A stretch of 64,000 nucleotides of DNA, taken from assembly GCA_014526335.1 (NCBI GenBank), contig JACTAT010000006.1, positions 4,409,202-4,473,201 on the forward strand, in the 5' to 3' direction. Position numbers and translations under genes: made by a program. The DNA is from Chrysaora quinquecirrha. Lineage: Eukaryota; Cnidaria; Scyphozoa; Semaeostomeae; Pelagiidae. The notes under the pieces are model-generated. The model was not told the DNA's origin. It worked only from the letters and a program-made list of their open reading frames with translations, and did not search any database. Positions 35,140-46,864 of this stretch are shown piece after piece (positions within the stretch are counted from its first letter, which is position 1; each line of letters begins with the position of its first letter).

Positions 35140-37770
35140 GCAATGTCTCGTTCCTCTTGTTAATCGTTACTATGATAACGGGCGACATGGTAGAAAAGTT
35201 AGGAAAGCATTTAGGAAAAATGAAAACATTGCGTATCACATCCTTTAAAAATGTTGACGTTTACGAATTTTGGTAATGATGACCGAGGATTAACTCTGAA
35301 GACTATAATCTGAAAGAAAACTAGCAGGGTGAACACTAACGAGGCACTGGCCTCGTTCTCAAATTTCACATTTGTCCAGGATAATCACACGATCGCTACG
35401 ATCTTGCGATCTACGCTACGATCTACGCTACGATTGCGCTCGATGCTTTTTGTGGTACGCGCGCGGCAAAGGATCCAGAGCCATGTTTAATTCAGAATGA
35501 GGTCTTATTGTCGCAGACTTATTGTTCTGTGTTGTTTTGATTTGCTCGAAGAGTCGATCTATCGATCGCAGTACATAGTAGGAAGAGTTTCTACGTTTTC
35601 TGCGATCACGCGTCAAGACCAAGCCGGGAATGAATACTATCCAAAGACGCAAGCCCAGATCCAAGCCCCATTAGGGGGTCAGAATATCTATCCCACATCC
35701 CTAATATCGAAATGAAGCCTCCAAAAGACATTGAATGGAAATTCGCCTTTTAGGAACCAGTCTCAAAAGAAGAGAGCAAAGGAATTGGCAGACAGTCGAA
35801 TGCCACCAGACGCAGCTAATGTTCACGTCGTTGTTCCAGACAATCGAACTATCAGGTCTTGAAATGTTGTTAGTTTAGAATCGTTTGGTGGTAAATGGTG
35901 GGATATGGTGGTATCATGAATACACGAAAACAAGTTTAAGAAGGACTCTTTAGAGATGTCTCTTATCGGTCGTATAAGCATACCTGTTATTGCAAAGGAA
36001 GAAAAAAACAGTCCACAACATTACAGGGTTCAGTGATCGACTGATTGATTGATTAATTGACTTTTCGATTGACCGGTTAACTATCTAATACAATGCCTAA
36101 TTTGGTTACATGTATCAACTTTCAACTTTTCTCAACCTTTGTTGTTGACAAGAAACCTAATGCTGTATAGGGGCGTTAATTTAGGGGCAAAGCTGCTTAC
36201 ATTAGGGGGGGGGCAGAGAAAAAGGACACCTTCGTGGAAGTGTGCACTGCAGGGGAACCTTGATAGGGGGTCAACTAGAGTACTTTATATTTTGAATCCG
36301 AATGCGATACGTCGACTCTCACATTAGCCTCTTTCGCGCTCTCTTGAAATGGACAAAAACAATCACTTGCTTCGAAATATCAAAATTCAACTCAAGGGGT
36401 GGGGGGCACTTGCAAACGAAGGGCATTTCATTCTTCAAACAGAGTATCATATTCTCTTTCAAACAAAAGGCCTTTACAAAAAACAAAAGGCACGTATTGC
36501 AATTATAACAGGTAAGACAGGCCTTATAACTGGCAAGTAGGGTAAGTAAACAAGTAAACAAGTAACATTCAGCAGGGGCAGAGTTCTTCGAGTTTGGGCT
36601 AAAACAAAGGATTTATGCAAAATGTGCCCAGTTGGTATTTTTAAATAGGTCCTATGAAAAAGATCCCAGCTCCCCCACTAAAATCAGCCGTCGCTAGGAA
36701 CACACTTTATCAAGGCTATAAAGTGCTTCACGCTGTAGTATTGCTATTACAGCCAGTGCTAATCCCTGTGTCCCTGACTATGTGATCTTATACTTCTGTG
36801 GGCATAAGCATTATTTATGCTTTAGATTGTGTTCTGTTCGGAGCACAGTATTTTCTTGTGATCATCTCTAACGATGCCTTCCCACTATATTATACATGCC
36901 TTCCCACTATATTATACATGCAAAACTGATAATGCTAGTACAATAGCCGCAGATAACAGAATTGAATTGAATAGCAGGAATAATGCAAGAATTTAGTTCA
37001 GTGGCGATATCTAAGACACAACACACATGTCAATGTCGTTCGCCAAGGTAAATTGTTGCTTCCAGAATCATGTTCACTCTAAATTCTAAACACATAGGAT
37101 CATTATCGATGTATCTCAGTTGAGTTGAACCGCCTATGCCCAGATAAAGCTGCCAGTTTGCAGTTTGCGCTTACCAAGTTTGATGGCAGTCTCGTTTTGA
37201 CGAGAGACAGATACCTTGGATCGGAAACTGTAATAATCCCAAAAACATGGATTACTTCAGTCATTACTGTTTTAAAAGAAAAATTCATAACTCGAATGTC
37301 AGTATAGGCGAACTGTTTCCTAAAACATCTTTATTTTATAACCAATAGGATTCCAGCAAGCTTTACGTTGGAGGCAGATGGTTGCAACTGGTTACACCCT
37401 TGGTTACAAATGGAAAAATAATGCTTATGTCAAACGAGTAATTAGAAAACTAGAGACTAGATGAAAACGCGGCTAGAATCATCTCAGATTGAAAACAAAA
37501 CAAATTAGTTTTACTCATGTTGCTTCTATGACTTTCATGTTTGAGCGATCTTTAGGAAACTTCATTAAGTTTACGCGGCTATTAATCCTTTAATTTATGC
37601 ATCATGTTGTTCAGCAAAGAAAACAGCTACAACTGTTAGTGAAAACAGCTGAATTGCAACAATCGAAGGCTCTCCATGACATCGTAGAGCCCCAAAGGGC
37701 AATGACCTAGCTCGTTTTCGAAGAAACTATAGAAAAGGGTCAACGCAAACGTGAGGTGAGGTGGGTTACT
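35140..37770. other. Intergenic, no gene supported
   Basis: It contains only a short CTACGATCTACG-type duplication near 35395-35440 and a 25-bp direct duplication (GCCTTCCCACTATATTATAC, then ATGC) near 36894-36941. Frames are short and without recognisable features. Confidence 0.45.
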
Positions 37771-37777
37771 GTCGGTT

Positions 37778-38118
37778 ACTGTGGTCTCTGTTGGGCAGTG
37801 GTTAGCGTGCAGGGCTCACAGCAAAAATGTTGTGGGTTCGAACCACGGTCTTTCCAGTGTGATTGCAGAGTAACAACCTTGGGCAAGTTGTAAGCACAAA
37901 TGTGCTTCTTCTCAGCAAGATGCAAAATTGGTACCTCGGCAATGAAAACAACGAAAAAGTTAAGAAGCACCGATTGCGCCTGCATGCTGTTCAAAAAACT
38001 TTCCAAGGCAGACAAAAATATGCTTGAGCTGACGGGGTAACAGAATTGTAAACAGCCTTAGAACATTGAATTATAGTTACGGCGCTATATAAATGCAAAA
38101 ACCGTTACCTTTACCTTA
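37778..38118 (+). mobile_element. tRNA-derived SINE, family 2 (TTTACC tail)
   Basis: The head reads CAGTGGTTAGCGTGCAGG (A box), then GTGGGTTCGAACCACGG (B box). The 3' end has GGCGCTATATAAATGC, a motif seen at the 3' end of many SINE/LINE pairs, followed by TTACCTTTACCTT. A related copy in opposite orientation is at 59674. Ten bases after its tail the family 1 SINE at 38128 begins. Confidence 0.75.
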
Positions 38119-38127
38119 ACTCAAAAA

Positions 38128-38306
38128 GTACTGTGGCGTCTTAGTCTAATCCAGCTGGCTCGTGGTGTCTCAAGTTCAGCGAGGTTGGGTTCGAGTTCCA
38201 GCTAAGGTAGCGTCACAACTCACAGCCATGGCCGAGGTCTCGGTTTGTTAACTTATATACTGAGATCCTAGCGACTGGCGCTAATACACCATTTCACCTT
38301 CACCTT
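38128..38306 (+). mobile_element. tRNA-derived SINE, family 1
   Basis: CTGTGGCGTCTTAGTCTAAT (A-box region), GTTGGGTTCGAGTTCC (B box), GAGATCCTAGCGACTGGCG, and a TTCACC tail. It is diverged from 28802 but of the same length and lies immediately after the family 2 SINE. Confidence 0.75.
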
Positions 38307-38717
38307 TAAAAGGAAGTATACTAACGATGTTCAATAAACCGCAACAAGAGCAGATTCTTATAGACTCTGAGAGCAAGAGCGGAGACGCTGGAAACATTGG
38401 GTTTGGGGCTGAGGGCGTCGCTTTCTGTCGAGAAGGACAGGTTGCACATAATTAGAGTAGAGTAGCAACCATAATTCGCCAACGAAGAATCCCTAGATGG
38501 CAAAATTTTCATTTTCCAATTCTTTTTCATTAGATGTTTTAAAAAGAGGGGTTCTGCATGCACAAAGGCATCCCCTTGCTCAACCAATGGACACTGGACT
38601 CACGATGTCAATTTTCCTGCTTTCCACGGGTTGAGGAAGAATAGCTTCCCTGACGATCACGCTTCGCCGTTATAACATGATATGGAAAGTTTCTTTCCTT
38701 TTCGAACAACTCCGCCC

Positions 38718-39186
38718 CAGTGGCGGCGCCAGGGGGGGGAATGGGGGGGACTAGTCCCCCCCACTTTTTCAGAAAGATGGTCTCTGAGATTCATGCAAAT
38801 CCGATGAGAAAACTGGGGGGTCAACGACGTTCAGCCGACGTTCAACGCTGCTATCAACGGGTGTTGTTTCAAAACATTTTCGCTGAGATTGACTCTCGTG
38901 CACTGAGGTTTTTTGTGTTGTTCTAATAATGTATGCAGAAAGAAAAATCAAAGGATCCTAAGCCATTTTGAGACCTCAGAAATGACAAAACCCCGGGTGC
39001 TTCAGGGGGCTTCGCCCCCTGGACCCCTACCAGGGCGCTGCCCTGGACCTGCTGGGGCTTCCAGCGCCCCCAGACCCCAGCTGTTTTAGGCAACGGCCTG
39101 CGGCCATTGCGTGCATGCCTTCGGCACGCAATGTACCCCTATGGAAAATATCCCCCCCCACTTTTTTGGAGCTGGCGCCGCCACTG
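38718..39186. mobile_element. Non-autonomous hAT-type transposon (469 bp) with 8-bp target duplication
   Basis: It starts CAGTGGCGGCGCCAG and ends CTGGCGCCGCCACTG, perfect 15-bp inverted termini of the CAG...CTG hAT kind. CTCCGCCC flanks it on both sides (38710-38717 and 39187-39194), the 8-bp duplication expected of hAT elements. The interior is GC-rich with hairpins (GGGGGCTTCGCCCCC, TGCCTTCGGCACGCA) and has no transposase frame. Confidence 0.9.
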
Positions 39187-40182
39187 CTCCGCCCTAGTAT
39201 CTGCAGTTGCTTAACAAAGTATTTCAGCCCTCGCAGAATGACTGACACCCCCCAAAACCTCTTATTTTGGCTATTTTCTGGCTTCTCAATGTAATTGACA
39301 AGTTTGCAGAGATGTACAGTATAAAGAAAGCTAAGCCCTAGTTGCTTATTGACCAGTTGCTTAGCTTTCTAGGGATCTACGTGAAAACGACAGGTTTTAA
39401 AGCAAGGGTGTATGAGTTTTATAAGAAATGAATTGCCCTCGAGATTGTCCAGTGTAAAACTCATGGGAGGGGGTCAAAAGGGCGTCTTCCCGCATTTGCA
39501 AGAGTTTGAAGGGCGTGGTCTGAAAAAGTTTTTCCCCAGATCCCCCCACTACTTTAGACCTGGATACGCCACTTCTTTATTTCATATATCCATGTATAAT
39601 TTGGTAGATCACAAACAGAAAAAGAAGGAAAGAAGGATGGTTTATCAGAAAGCATATCTTTCAGCTATTTCATATCACCTTCATTTCAATTTATGTAGTA
39701 ATCCGTTTGGATTTAAACCATTTCGAGTTCTATTCAGAAATTAGCTACAAACATCAAACAAACACAAGGCCATTAAAATCAAATCTGAATTCAGCAACTG
39801 CAATTTACTAAATAATTCATCAAACGCTTCATACGAAAGAAAAACAAGTTTTCGCAAATTTGAGAACTTGAAACAGAACACCAGCAGAATATAGTTAACG
39901 GTCAATAGGTATAGTCTAAACAAAACAAGGCCTAAATTTAACTGCTATTCAGGGAAAGCAATAGATAAAGAAGAGAGTTTTGTTTCTGTGGTATAGGTGA
40001 CGTGCATCATATGCTTCGCTTTTTGCATAAGAATAGAATAGCAGTTCTATGCTGCAACGACTGCAATGCTAGTATCGACTATGCAAGCCTCAGATAATAC
40101 TTCTGAATAACTCTTTAAGCGAGAAGGTTGTCACTTTGAATAGAAACTTCTTTGAATAGAAACTTCTGTACAGCTTTGGATT

Positions 40183-40960
40183 GTTAAATGTTGCAAAGGA
40201 ATATATTTTACGAGACGGGATAATAGCATAAAGTAAAGTCTGCTGGAATAGCATCGGATTAGCTGAGCAAGTTCAGAGTTGCAAGTAACTACCTGTAACT
40301 ATGGCAACAAGTTCACTTGAGTCGCTGCTCTGAAATCGTGTGCACTCAAGCATTAGATACTTCTTGAAATTAAGTGTTGCTTTATTGGAGCAAGAAGTTT
40401 GTAACCCTACTATTCACATTTAAATTGTCATTACTGTTAAATGTTGCAAAAAAAACATATTAACGAGGCTGGAAAATAGCCATTAGTTCAAGGAAAGTCT
40501 GCTGGTATAGCATTGGATGAGCTGGGCCAGTTAACAATTGCAAGTAGCTACATGTTACTGCGATAACAAGTTTCACTTGAATCACTGTTCTGAAATTTCT
40601 CGCCCTAAAGCCTCAGGTATTTCGTAAAATGAATATTGCTTCATTAGAACTAAGAGGTTGTTACCCTACTACTAACGACTTCGATTGATATAGCATTGAG
40701 TGAGTTGAGCTAATGAGACGTTGCAAGTAACTCCATGTAACTACAAGAACAAGTTTAACATCAACACCTCAAACCACAGGTACTCCTTGAAATACGTGTC
40801 CAAATCGTGTTGGTTGCAGATATCTAGAAGGCTTTCTGCTTGAATTTAACAACATTTCCTTGATAGTATTTTCAAGTATAACGAAATGCAGCAAATTTTC
40901 TTGAGAAACATATTGACGCGATGGAAAATAGCTATGAGTTCAACTAAAGCCTGTTTAGAC
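40183..40960. repeat. Degenerate ~250-bp tandem repeat upstream of the 501-aa gene
   Basis: GTTAAATGTTGCAAA recurs at about 40183 and 40436. Each is followed in the same order by a GGAAAATAGC/GGGATAATAGC stretch, GTCTGCTGG, ATAGCATTGGAT, GCAAGTA(A/G)CTAC and ACAAGTT(T)CACTTGA. A third, more diverged unit follows from about 40690. No coding sense in any frame. Confidence 0.6.
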
Positions 40961-41622
40961 ATCAAGAAACATTATCTTGATAAAGATAAAGCGCTTCGTT
41001 GAAAAATACTGGAATAACATTGGAATAAGACTTAGCTAGCGAATAAAGTGCTAGCTAATGACATACAAGTAACCACAGCATAAAGCAAAACGTGAGAAAG
41101 CTTGCACTTCAGAAAGAAACAGAAACAGTAGCGAAATTAAAAACAGCAGGTCATTTGCAGGACCATAAAGAATCGAAAAAGAAGATATGATTGAAAATGG
41201 ATGTATGTGTCTGATAAGTTTGAAATGAATTCTATAAAAAATGGATTAGCTTATCGAGTCATGTCAAGATTTTTGAAAGTGATACAAGTTAGTTAGTTAT
41301 GCAACTGAAACAAGTGTTTGATATTGAAAAGATTTCACTTGGCCTTCGAAGTTAAATACAAGAAGAGCTGCGAATACACGAACTGGAAATAGAGAGGCAA
41401 CAAAGAGATATCTATTACTGCGGCAACCTGTCAGTATGATGAACTCTTCTTCGGTTGCTTAGATAAAATATGTAGAAACACGGGTTATCGGATAGACAGA
41501 AGTTTCACACATACACTCATATGGTAAAGTAACTTTACCACTATAGACTATAGGCAACCAACGAAAGCTATCGCAAGGCAACTGGAAAATAAATAATCAT
41601 TCAAAGGCGTTACCTTTGCAGT

Positions 41623-43128
41623 ATGTTACACGACGACAGGAAGCAAATCACAGAAAAAGTAACCCCACTGAAACAGCTACGACATTCGTTTCGAAAGATC
41701 GTGCTAACTGATGCCGATAGTGGAGGTAAAGAGTCGCCAAAGACGCGACGTTTCAGCGACAGCGCTGCATTGGCGCCTGTAGTTGTTAATCGCGAGGTCC
41801 TTCCCCCTGTGCAGACGCAACGAAGAGCAAGCGTGAGCACCGATGCGAATATACAACGTCATGTTCAGTTGGGAAGAGAGAAAACGTTGTTGAACAGACG
41901 AAGTTTTAGACTAGGCAAAGAGAAAGAGTTACCACATAAAGTAGAATGCATTAACGAAAGTTCTAATGTGCTTAGCTTTAGAAGAAAAGCAAGCTTCGAT
42001 CGGCTGTCAAACTCTATGGACGGTGCACCGATAATGCAGAACGGCAGGCATTCGGGAGCAAGCGTGCCTACAATATCTGACTCGTGCAGTCGCTCACGTA
42101 GTATGCCTTTTACACAGCTATCTAGAAAGCAAACAAATGGAGGAGACAGCCAAAATTATTTGTTTCCTAGGCGCAAGATTGGTTTCTGTGTACCACGTAA
42201 GTCTGAGGATACAGAAGAGAAAGTCGAGAAGTGTTTGAGAGAAATATTTCCAAATTATTACCCTCGAAATGCAAAGAAACTGCATAAGACACCAAATCAA
42301 ACAGACTTCAGTGTGGATTCAAAGACCGTCTTGCCGTTACCTAGTAAGGTGCAGGAAAAAGCAGCAAGCTTACATAGACGAGCATCATTTGAGGTGATTG
42401 ACATGAGTGCTAAATCACTTGTTAGGCGACCGTCATTCGATCGAAACATAAAAGCTTCTAGCATTGACATCAATGGCCTAAATATAAATTTGAGAAAGCA
42501 GGCCTTTCTTGATGAAAATAATAATAATTACGAAGTTGAATTAACGGATACTCAAAGACAAGAAGGTTTAGGACCATCTGCAAGTAGCACTAGCAGAAAA
42601 GTACAACGAGCTGACGAAGAGGCTACAGACACCAGAGCTCCAGGGGATAACACACAAATAGAAAGAAGTACCCATTGCATGCACCCAAAGATGAGATTAG
42701 GAACACCACGTATGGAAAGAAAGGCAGGAGAACGAAATAGGGATAGTTCAGCTTTAATCAATCAAGATGTGGCATCAGACATCAGAGGACTAGGGGATAA
42801 TGTACAGAGAGAACAAAGTACCCCAAGCATACACCCAAAGACAGGACACGCAACTCCACGTCTGAAAAGAAAAACGCTTCTAGAGACGATTCTTTCAGAC
42901 GGTCTGAAGACAGAGAATCCTAACTTAGAAGAAAAGGGGTTAGAGAGTAGTTTATCAGATGATGTAGATGTAGAAGGCTATTCACTTGATGACAAATATA
43001 AGATTATTATGACAAGCGTCAAAATGACAGGGATCATGAAGAGGGGTGCAAAGAAAGCCCCAAGGAAGAAAAACGTTACATTTAGCAAAAAGGTGAAAAA
43101 GATTTATATTTTTTGCAAAACTATTTGA
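41623..43128 (+). CDS. Single-exon unassigned 501-aa basic protein with repeated RRxSF motifs
   Basis: I do not recognise the family. It is one uninterrupted frame of 501 aa, rich in Arg, Lys and Ser and probably disordered. A run of basophilic-kinase-like sites is spaced through it: RRFSD, RRASV, RRSFR, RRKASFDR, RRASFE and RRPSFDR. Two copies of a 35-residue segment lie exactly 50 residues apart (GDNTQIERST...HPKMRLGTPR and GDNVQREQST...HPKTGHATPR), an internal duplication. The C-terminus, KKNVTFSKKVKKI, resembles the K/R-x-V-x-F docking motif of protein phosphatase 1 partners. The ATG lies one base after a good acceptor (CTTTGCAG), so a 5' UTR intron or a short upstream coding exon is possible. 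Codon use is ordinary. A function should not be assigned. Confidence 0.72.
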   Translation: MLHDDRKQITEKVTPLKQLRHSFRKIVLTDADSGGKESPKTRRFSDSAALAPVVVNREVLPPVQTQRRASVSTDANIQRHVQLGREKTLLNRRSFRLGKEKELPHKVECINESSNVLSFRRKASFDRLSNSMDGAPIMQNGRHSGASVPTISDSCSRSRSMPFTQLSRKQTNGGDSQNYLFPRRKIGFCVPRKSEDTEEKVEKCLREIFPNYYPRNAKKLHKTPNQTDFSVDSKTVLPLPSKVQEKAASLHRRASFEVIDMSAKSLVRRPSFDRNIKASSIDINGLNINLRKQAFLDENNNNYEVELTDTQRQEGLGPSASSTSRKVQRADEEATDTRAPGDNTQIERSTHCMHPKMRLGTPRMERKAGERNRDSSALINQDVASDIRGLGDNVQREQSTPSIHPKTGHATPRLKRKTLLETILSDGLKTENPNLEEKGLESSLSDDVDVEGYSLDDKYKIIMTSVKMTGIMKRGAKKAPRKKNVTFSKKVKKIYIFCKTI

Positions 43129-43204
43129 AACAAAATCAGTAGATTATTAGTAAGCAAAGTAATTCTAAACTTATTATTACCAATTAACGCAGTGCATAAT
43201 TAAA

Positions 43205-43300
43205 TCCGACCTTAGTAGCTAGTGTCATTTCAATCTCTAAGAAATGTAGGGTACAACTAATCTATCAATCTCTAAGAAATGTAGGGTAAAACTAACCTAA
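43205..43300. repeat. ~35-bp tandem duplication 3' of the 501-aa gene
   Basis: CAATCTCTAAGAAATGTAGG, then GTA(C/A)AACTAA, occurs twice in tandem in the likely 3' UTR. Confidence 0.6.
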
Positions 43301-43739
43301 CAAAACAGGAGAAGCAGATGGGTTCTATCCTCACTATGCAGCAACATTACCTTATTATTTAGGATTATTCAGGAATTTAAATCTGGGGTCTCACAGAGAC
43401 AATCCACCCAATAATAGATAATTATAGAAAGTCATAGATTTTTACATGTTGGCAATTTTTGTAATAGCCTATCATGAAAGCCCCTTGAGACAAACTGAAA
43501 ATGTTCTTTGACTTCCCTTATTTCCTCCCTCTTCGTCAATGTAAGATATTGTTGAACTGATACGAGAATTAATATCTTTAGCAACCTGGCAATAGAAGTT
43601 GTGAAAAGCATCTGAACAGAAATAAACATTGAAGGGGTGAGGGTGTTACCAAGACATGAACTCTTATCATTATATTTGAGTGCATGTCTCAAAATATTTC
43701 GCCCATAACATGACTGTAGGCTGTAGATAACTGGCAATA

Positions 43740-45855
43740 TAATCTAAATAAAAGCAAACGGTTTCTAAGCTGAGTTAAGTTGAGAAAGATGCGTCCCGTC
43801 ATGCTCACGGCATTGTTAGCGCAAAAAAAGGTAGGATGAAGTCATTGGCTTGCTATCCCTCTCCCCTATTGCGTGGCCATACTTCTAGGTTCTAGCACTG
43901 TTAACTACTAGAAAGCAGGAAAATTGGAAAGCATTAGTGCAGGACATCTAGTACATCTAAGTCAGAAATAATTATACACTTTGATGATTATGTAGAATCT
44001 GAATTCAATAAAATGATTGACTATAATAACAAGAAAGTTGCAGGCAACTTGGACAAATCTTACACAAGACTATTTAAAAAATTCAAAATTGTTGTGAAAG
44101 CATCCATTGTCAATTGTAGAGACGTGTGATGCAGTAACAGTATAACATTTAGGCTTCTCTTTTTAAATATTTAAATACCCTGAATTCCAAAAATAATGAT
44201 GAACATGAATTATGAAAATCTAGATTGGAATATAGCGTTCTTGGTAACTACCCATGCTGCAGCTCTTTCCAAAGGTTTAGCGTTAAATTTTAAGAAGGAT
44301 TTGGATTTGCAGAGAGTTGACGTTTTTTTAGCTTTTAGTACTGGAGCAACCTTAAGTACATCCCATCAACTGTTGAACAGACCTGTCAGTGACTCAAAGA
44401 AGGGGATATAATATAGCATAAGTGTCGCATATGTACATATATATGTGTGCGTATGCGTGTAAAATTCATCTAAACGACCTATTCGAAGATCCGTAGCTGC
44501 AGAGAGGGGCCTAAAAGCTCGATAAAAAGTTTGTTACTAATGTCCAAGCTAGGTCCCTGTTCGGATCTCGGGCTGAATCACCCTGCCACACTAAAACTTT
44601 TTCTAACATCAAAAATAGCCAGATGGATTACTCTAGGCCCTCTAGGCAAGTCGAATCAGGGTGCAGATTTATAAATGAATACTATATCAAACATTTATAA
44701 GATAACAGAGTTGAATAATTGCTCAGTTTGAAGTTTCTAATTATTTGAATTAAATGAATTGTCCCGAACGGAAGACGTCAGATAACGCATTTTGAAAATT
44801 TATGAACTGTACCTATCTTAGCTGCATTGATTAAAGCAGCTACAGGTGAAGCATTGAGGGTATTGATCAGGGAGCGTGGTAAATCGAACGATCTAAAGCA
44901 ACGCCGCTCTGACATTATAATGACTTGCAGAAACAGATATCTGTCCTGTTTGACGTTTGATGATACTACTGCCACTCCAGCAGTCTCTCTAGTAGATCAA
45001 TATAGGCAGGAGTAACTCCAATGTGGGTGTGGTCCCAGTGTGGTACACATGTACCTTAGAGAGAATGAAGCAAGAGGACGAGAAACAAGGGCATTATTTT
45101 GAAAGCATTCAGCACTACCCCAGAATCAATGTCCTTAATCAGAGTGATTGAATGGTTTGCATAAGCTATGTGTAATCCGTCTCAAACTCTCTTTTGTTCA
45201 TTGAAACATCGAAGATTGTCCTCGTTGGCTTTCTGGTTTTGAAAATCTCTAACTCAAATTAAGAATTTAAAGGCAACAAATTACTGGAAATGGCAGACTC
45301 TTCTTAACCCATAACTTGGGCAAATGTTTCACGAAACATGACAACCAGGATAAATGAATCGCCAAATTACCTATAAACCAGGGAAGGACATATATGAAGC
45401 TTTTCCTACAGGAGATACTTTCCTTAAAGGCAAGTATTGTTCCATTCTATTATTACCTCTACGGATATAAGTTGACATTATGCTTTCTTTTTAACCCTTT
45501 ACTATAAGTTTGAAAATTTTCAACAATTAGTTTTCTCGGCCATATTACATCTGCCTCTCAATGAACACTTTAACTCGTGTGATTCATTTGGCATTTTTCG
45601 AACCAAACAAAAATTCGGGCCAAGGTTAAAAGTGAAAAACCCCACTTTGTTTTCAAGGAGCTCATATTGTGGCAAATATCAAAGACAAGATTACTTTTGG
45701 TGATATTGCTTTATGAAAATACACTATTTTAACATTTCCATAACAGTCTTCTAACTATTTCTCTAAAACCTCCAACAGACAAACAGGTTTTTTACACAAG
45801 TAAACTTAATACGAATCCGAGTCTATCAATTATATGCTAACTTTGGTTTTTTGCT
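43740..45855. other. Intergenic, no gene supported
   Basis: Open frames at 44196-44411 and 44827-45015 are short and show no recognised domain or splice context. I see nothing else definite. Confidence 0.35.
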
Positions 45856-45861
45856 TATAGA

Positions 45862-46138
45862 TCTCAGTTGCTAACAACAACAACTTAAAAACAGACAGTC
45901 CAACTTCTGCATCTGTACGTCGACCGACGAGGAATTTGTACACCGATCCTCTAGCCTTCTCTCAGATAAATGTCTTCTACCAGCCTCAGTTTTCTTCCAG
46001 CATAAAAGTCCTTACTTCCAAAGGTGCAGCTCACGTTCCGGGTCTGTTCAGTTCACTCGCGCAAGTTAACCGGTATATCAACCCCAGGTTGGTCGAATCA
46101 GTTTTGCATGGGTTGCACAACTTAAATCTTCAAAGTTA
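45862..46138 (+). CDS. Possible terminal exon of an unidentified plus-strand gene
   Basis: A strong acceptor (TTTTTTGCTTATAG) at about 45846-45861 opens a frame of 91 codons to a TAA at 46136-46138. Features visible are an asparagine run, VRRPTRNLYTDPLAFSQINV and VNRYINPRLVESVLHGLHNL. There is no in-frame ATG near the start, and a stop lies just before the acceptor. I could not find the upstream exon. It ends about 36 bp before the stop of the minus-strand orphan gene, a tail-to-tail arrangement. It could be a chance frame. Confidence 0.35.
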
Positions 46139-46174
46139 ATACCCACTGGTATTGCAATATCCCGTTGTTAAAAA

Positions 46175-46864
46175 TTACATTTTTCTGTGAGTATAACTTA
46201 AAGTTGCCTTAGTCCTTGCCTTATAAGGCCCTTTCTCATCTTTTTCATCCTCATTAACAGATAGAGTTACTTTAGGCATTTGTACAACTATCTTTTGTCG
46301 TTTAATTTCGTTCTTCATCAAAGGTCGTGAATCAATTGTATCACTTTCCTCAGACTCATCTTTGCTCTTATGTGGCATTACTTTTGACCAATCACGATAA
46401 AGTTTTTCATTAAGTAATTCCTCATAACTTCTGGCTGGGTTTGGTTGTCGATTCGAAGCATCAGTCTTGCAGAAAAAGTTCTCAAAATTACAATGTTTGC
46501 AGATTTTTCTGTGTATCTCGACAACTTTGAAACGTTCTTGCAGCTCGCATTTTTCAACACAGAAGCTCCTAAGCAATGGTTTTGTTTCAGCCTTATTTTC
46601 ATGAAGTGCAATGCAATCTTCAGACACTCTCAAACCATACTGCCGTTTTGCGTTAATGTCAAATCCAATAGAGAGCTTTGGAACAGTGCAAGCAGTTTCT
46701 TCCTCAGCAGCCTCGCTTTGGTGCTTCTTTTTCCACGCGCGATGCATGCTGGGAGATGTATGACGCATTGGAAATCGATGAAACATCAAAGAACTGTTGT
46801 CAGCTGCTTTTCGATAACATGTACCACTTTTAGGAGTATGAGAGGATTTGCTTCTGTTTAGCAT
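46175..46864 (-). CDS. Single-exon unassigned protein of ~229 aa
   Basis: Family not recognised. The first in-frame ATG is at 46864 (MLNRSKSSHTPKSG). The frame extends 5' of it without an ATG to an in-frame TGA. The N-terminal third is basic (FHRFPMRHTSPSMHRAWKKK). The middle has several cysteines, including FCVEKCELQ and KICKHCNFENFFC, whose CxxC-like spacing could bind metal, although only one clear CxxC pair exists. The C-terminal part is charged (DESEESDTIDSRPLMKNE). There is no signal peptide from the ATG. Its 5' side carries ~190-bp tandem repeats at 47360-47735, as do the other orphan genes here. Confidence 0.6.
   Translation of the reverse strand: MLNRSKSSHTPKSGTCYRKAADNSSLMFHRFPMRHTSPSMHRAWKKKHQSEAAEEETACTVPKLSIGFDINAKRQYGLRVSEDCIALHENKAETKPLLRSFCVEKCELQERFKVVEIHRKICKHCNFENFFCKTDASNRQPNPARSYEELLNEKLYRDWSKVMPHKSKDESEESDTIDSRPLMKNEIKRQKIVVQMPKVTLSVNEDEKDEKGPYKARTKATLSYTHRKM

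Noticed and set aside
39027..39248. 73-codon minus-strand frame in the hAT element
   Set aside because: GC-rich hairpin DNA of a non-autonomous transposon with no transposase similarity.
44196..45015. Two short plus-strand frames between the orphan genes
   Set aside because: No domain features, no splice signals linking them to the exon at 45862, ordinary chance length.
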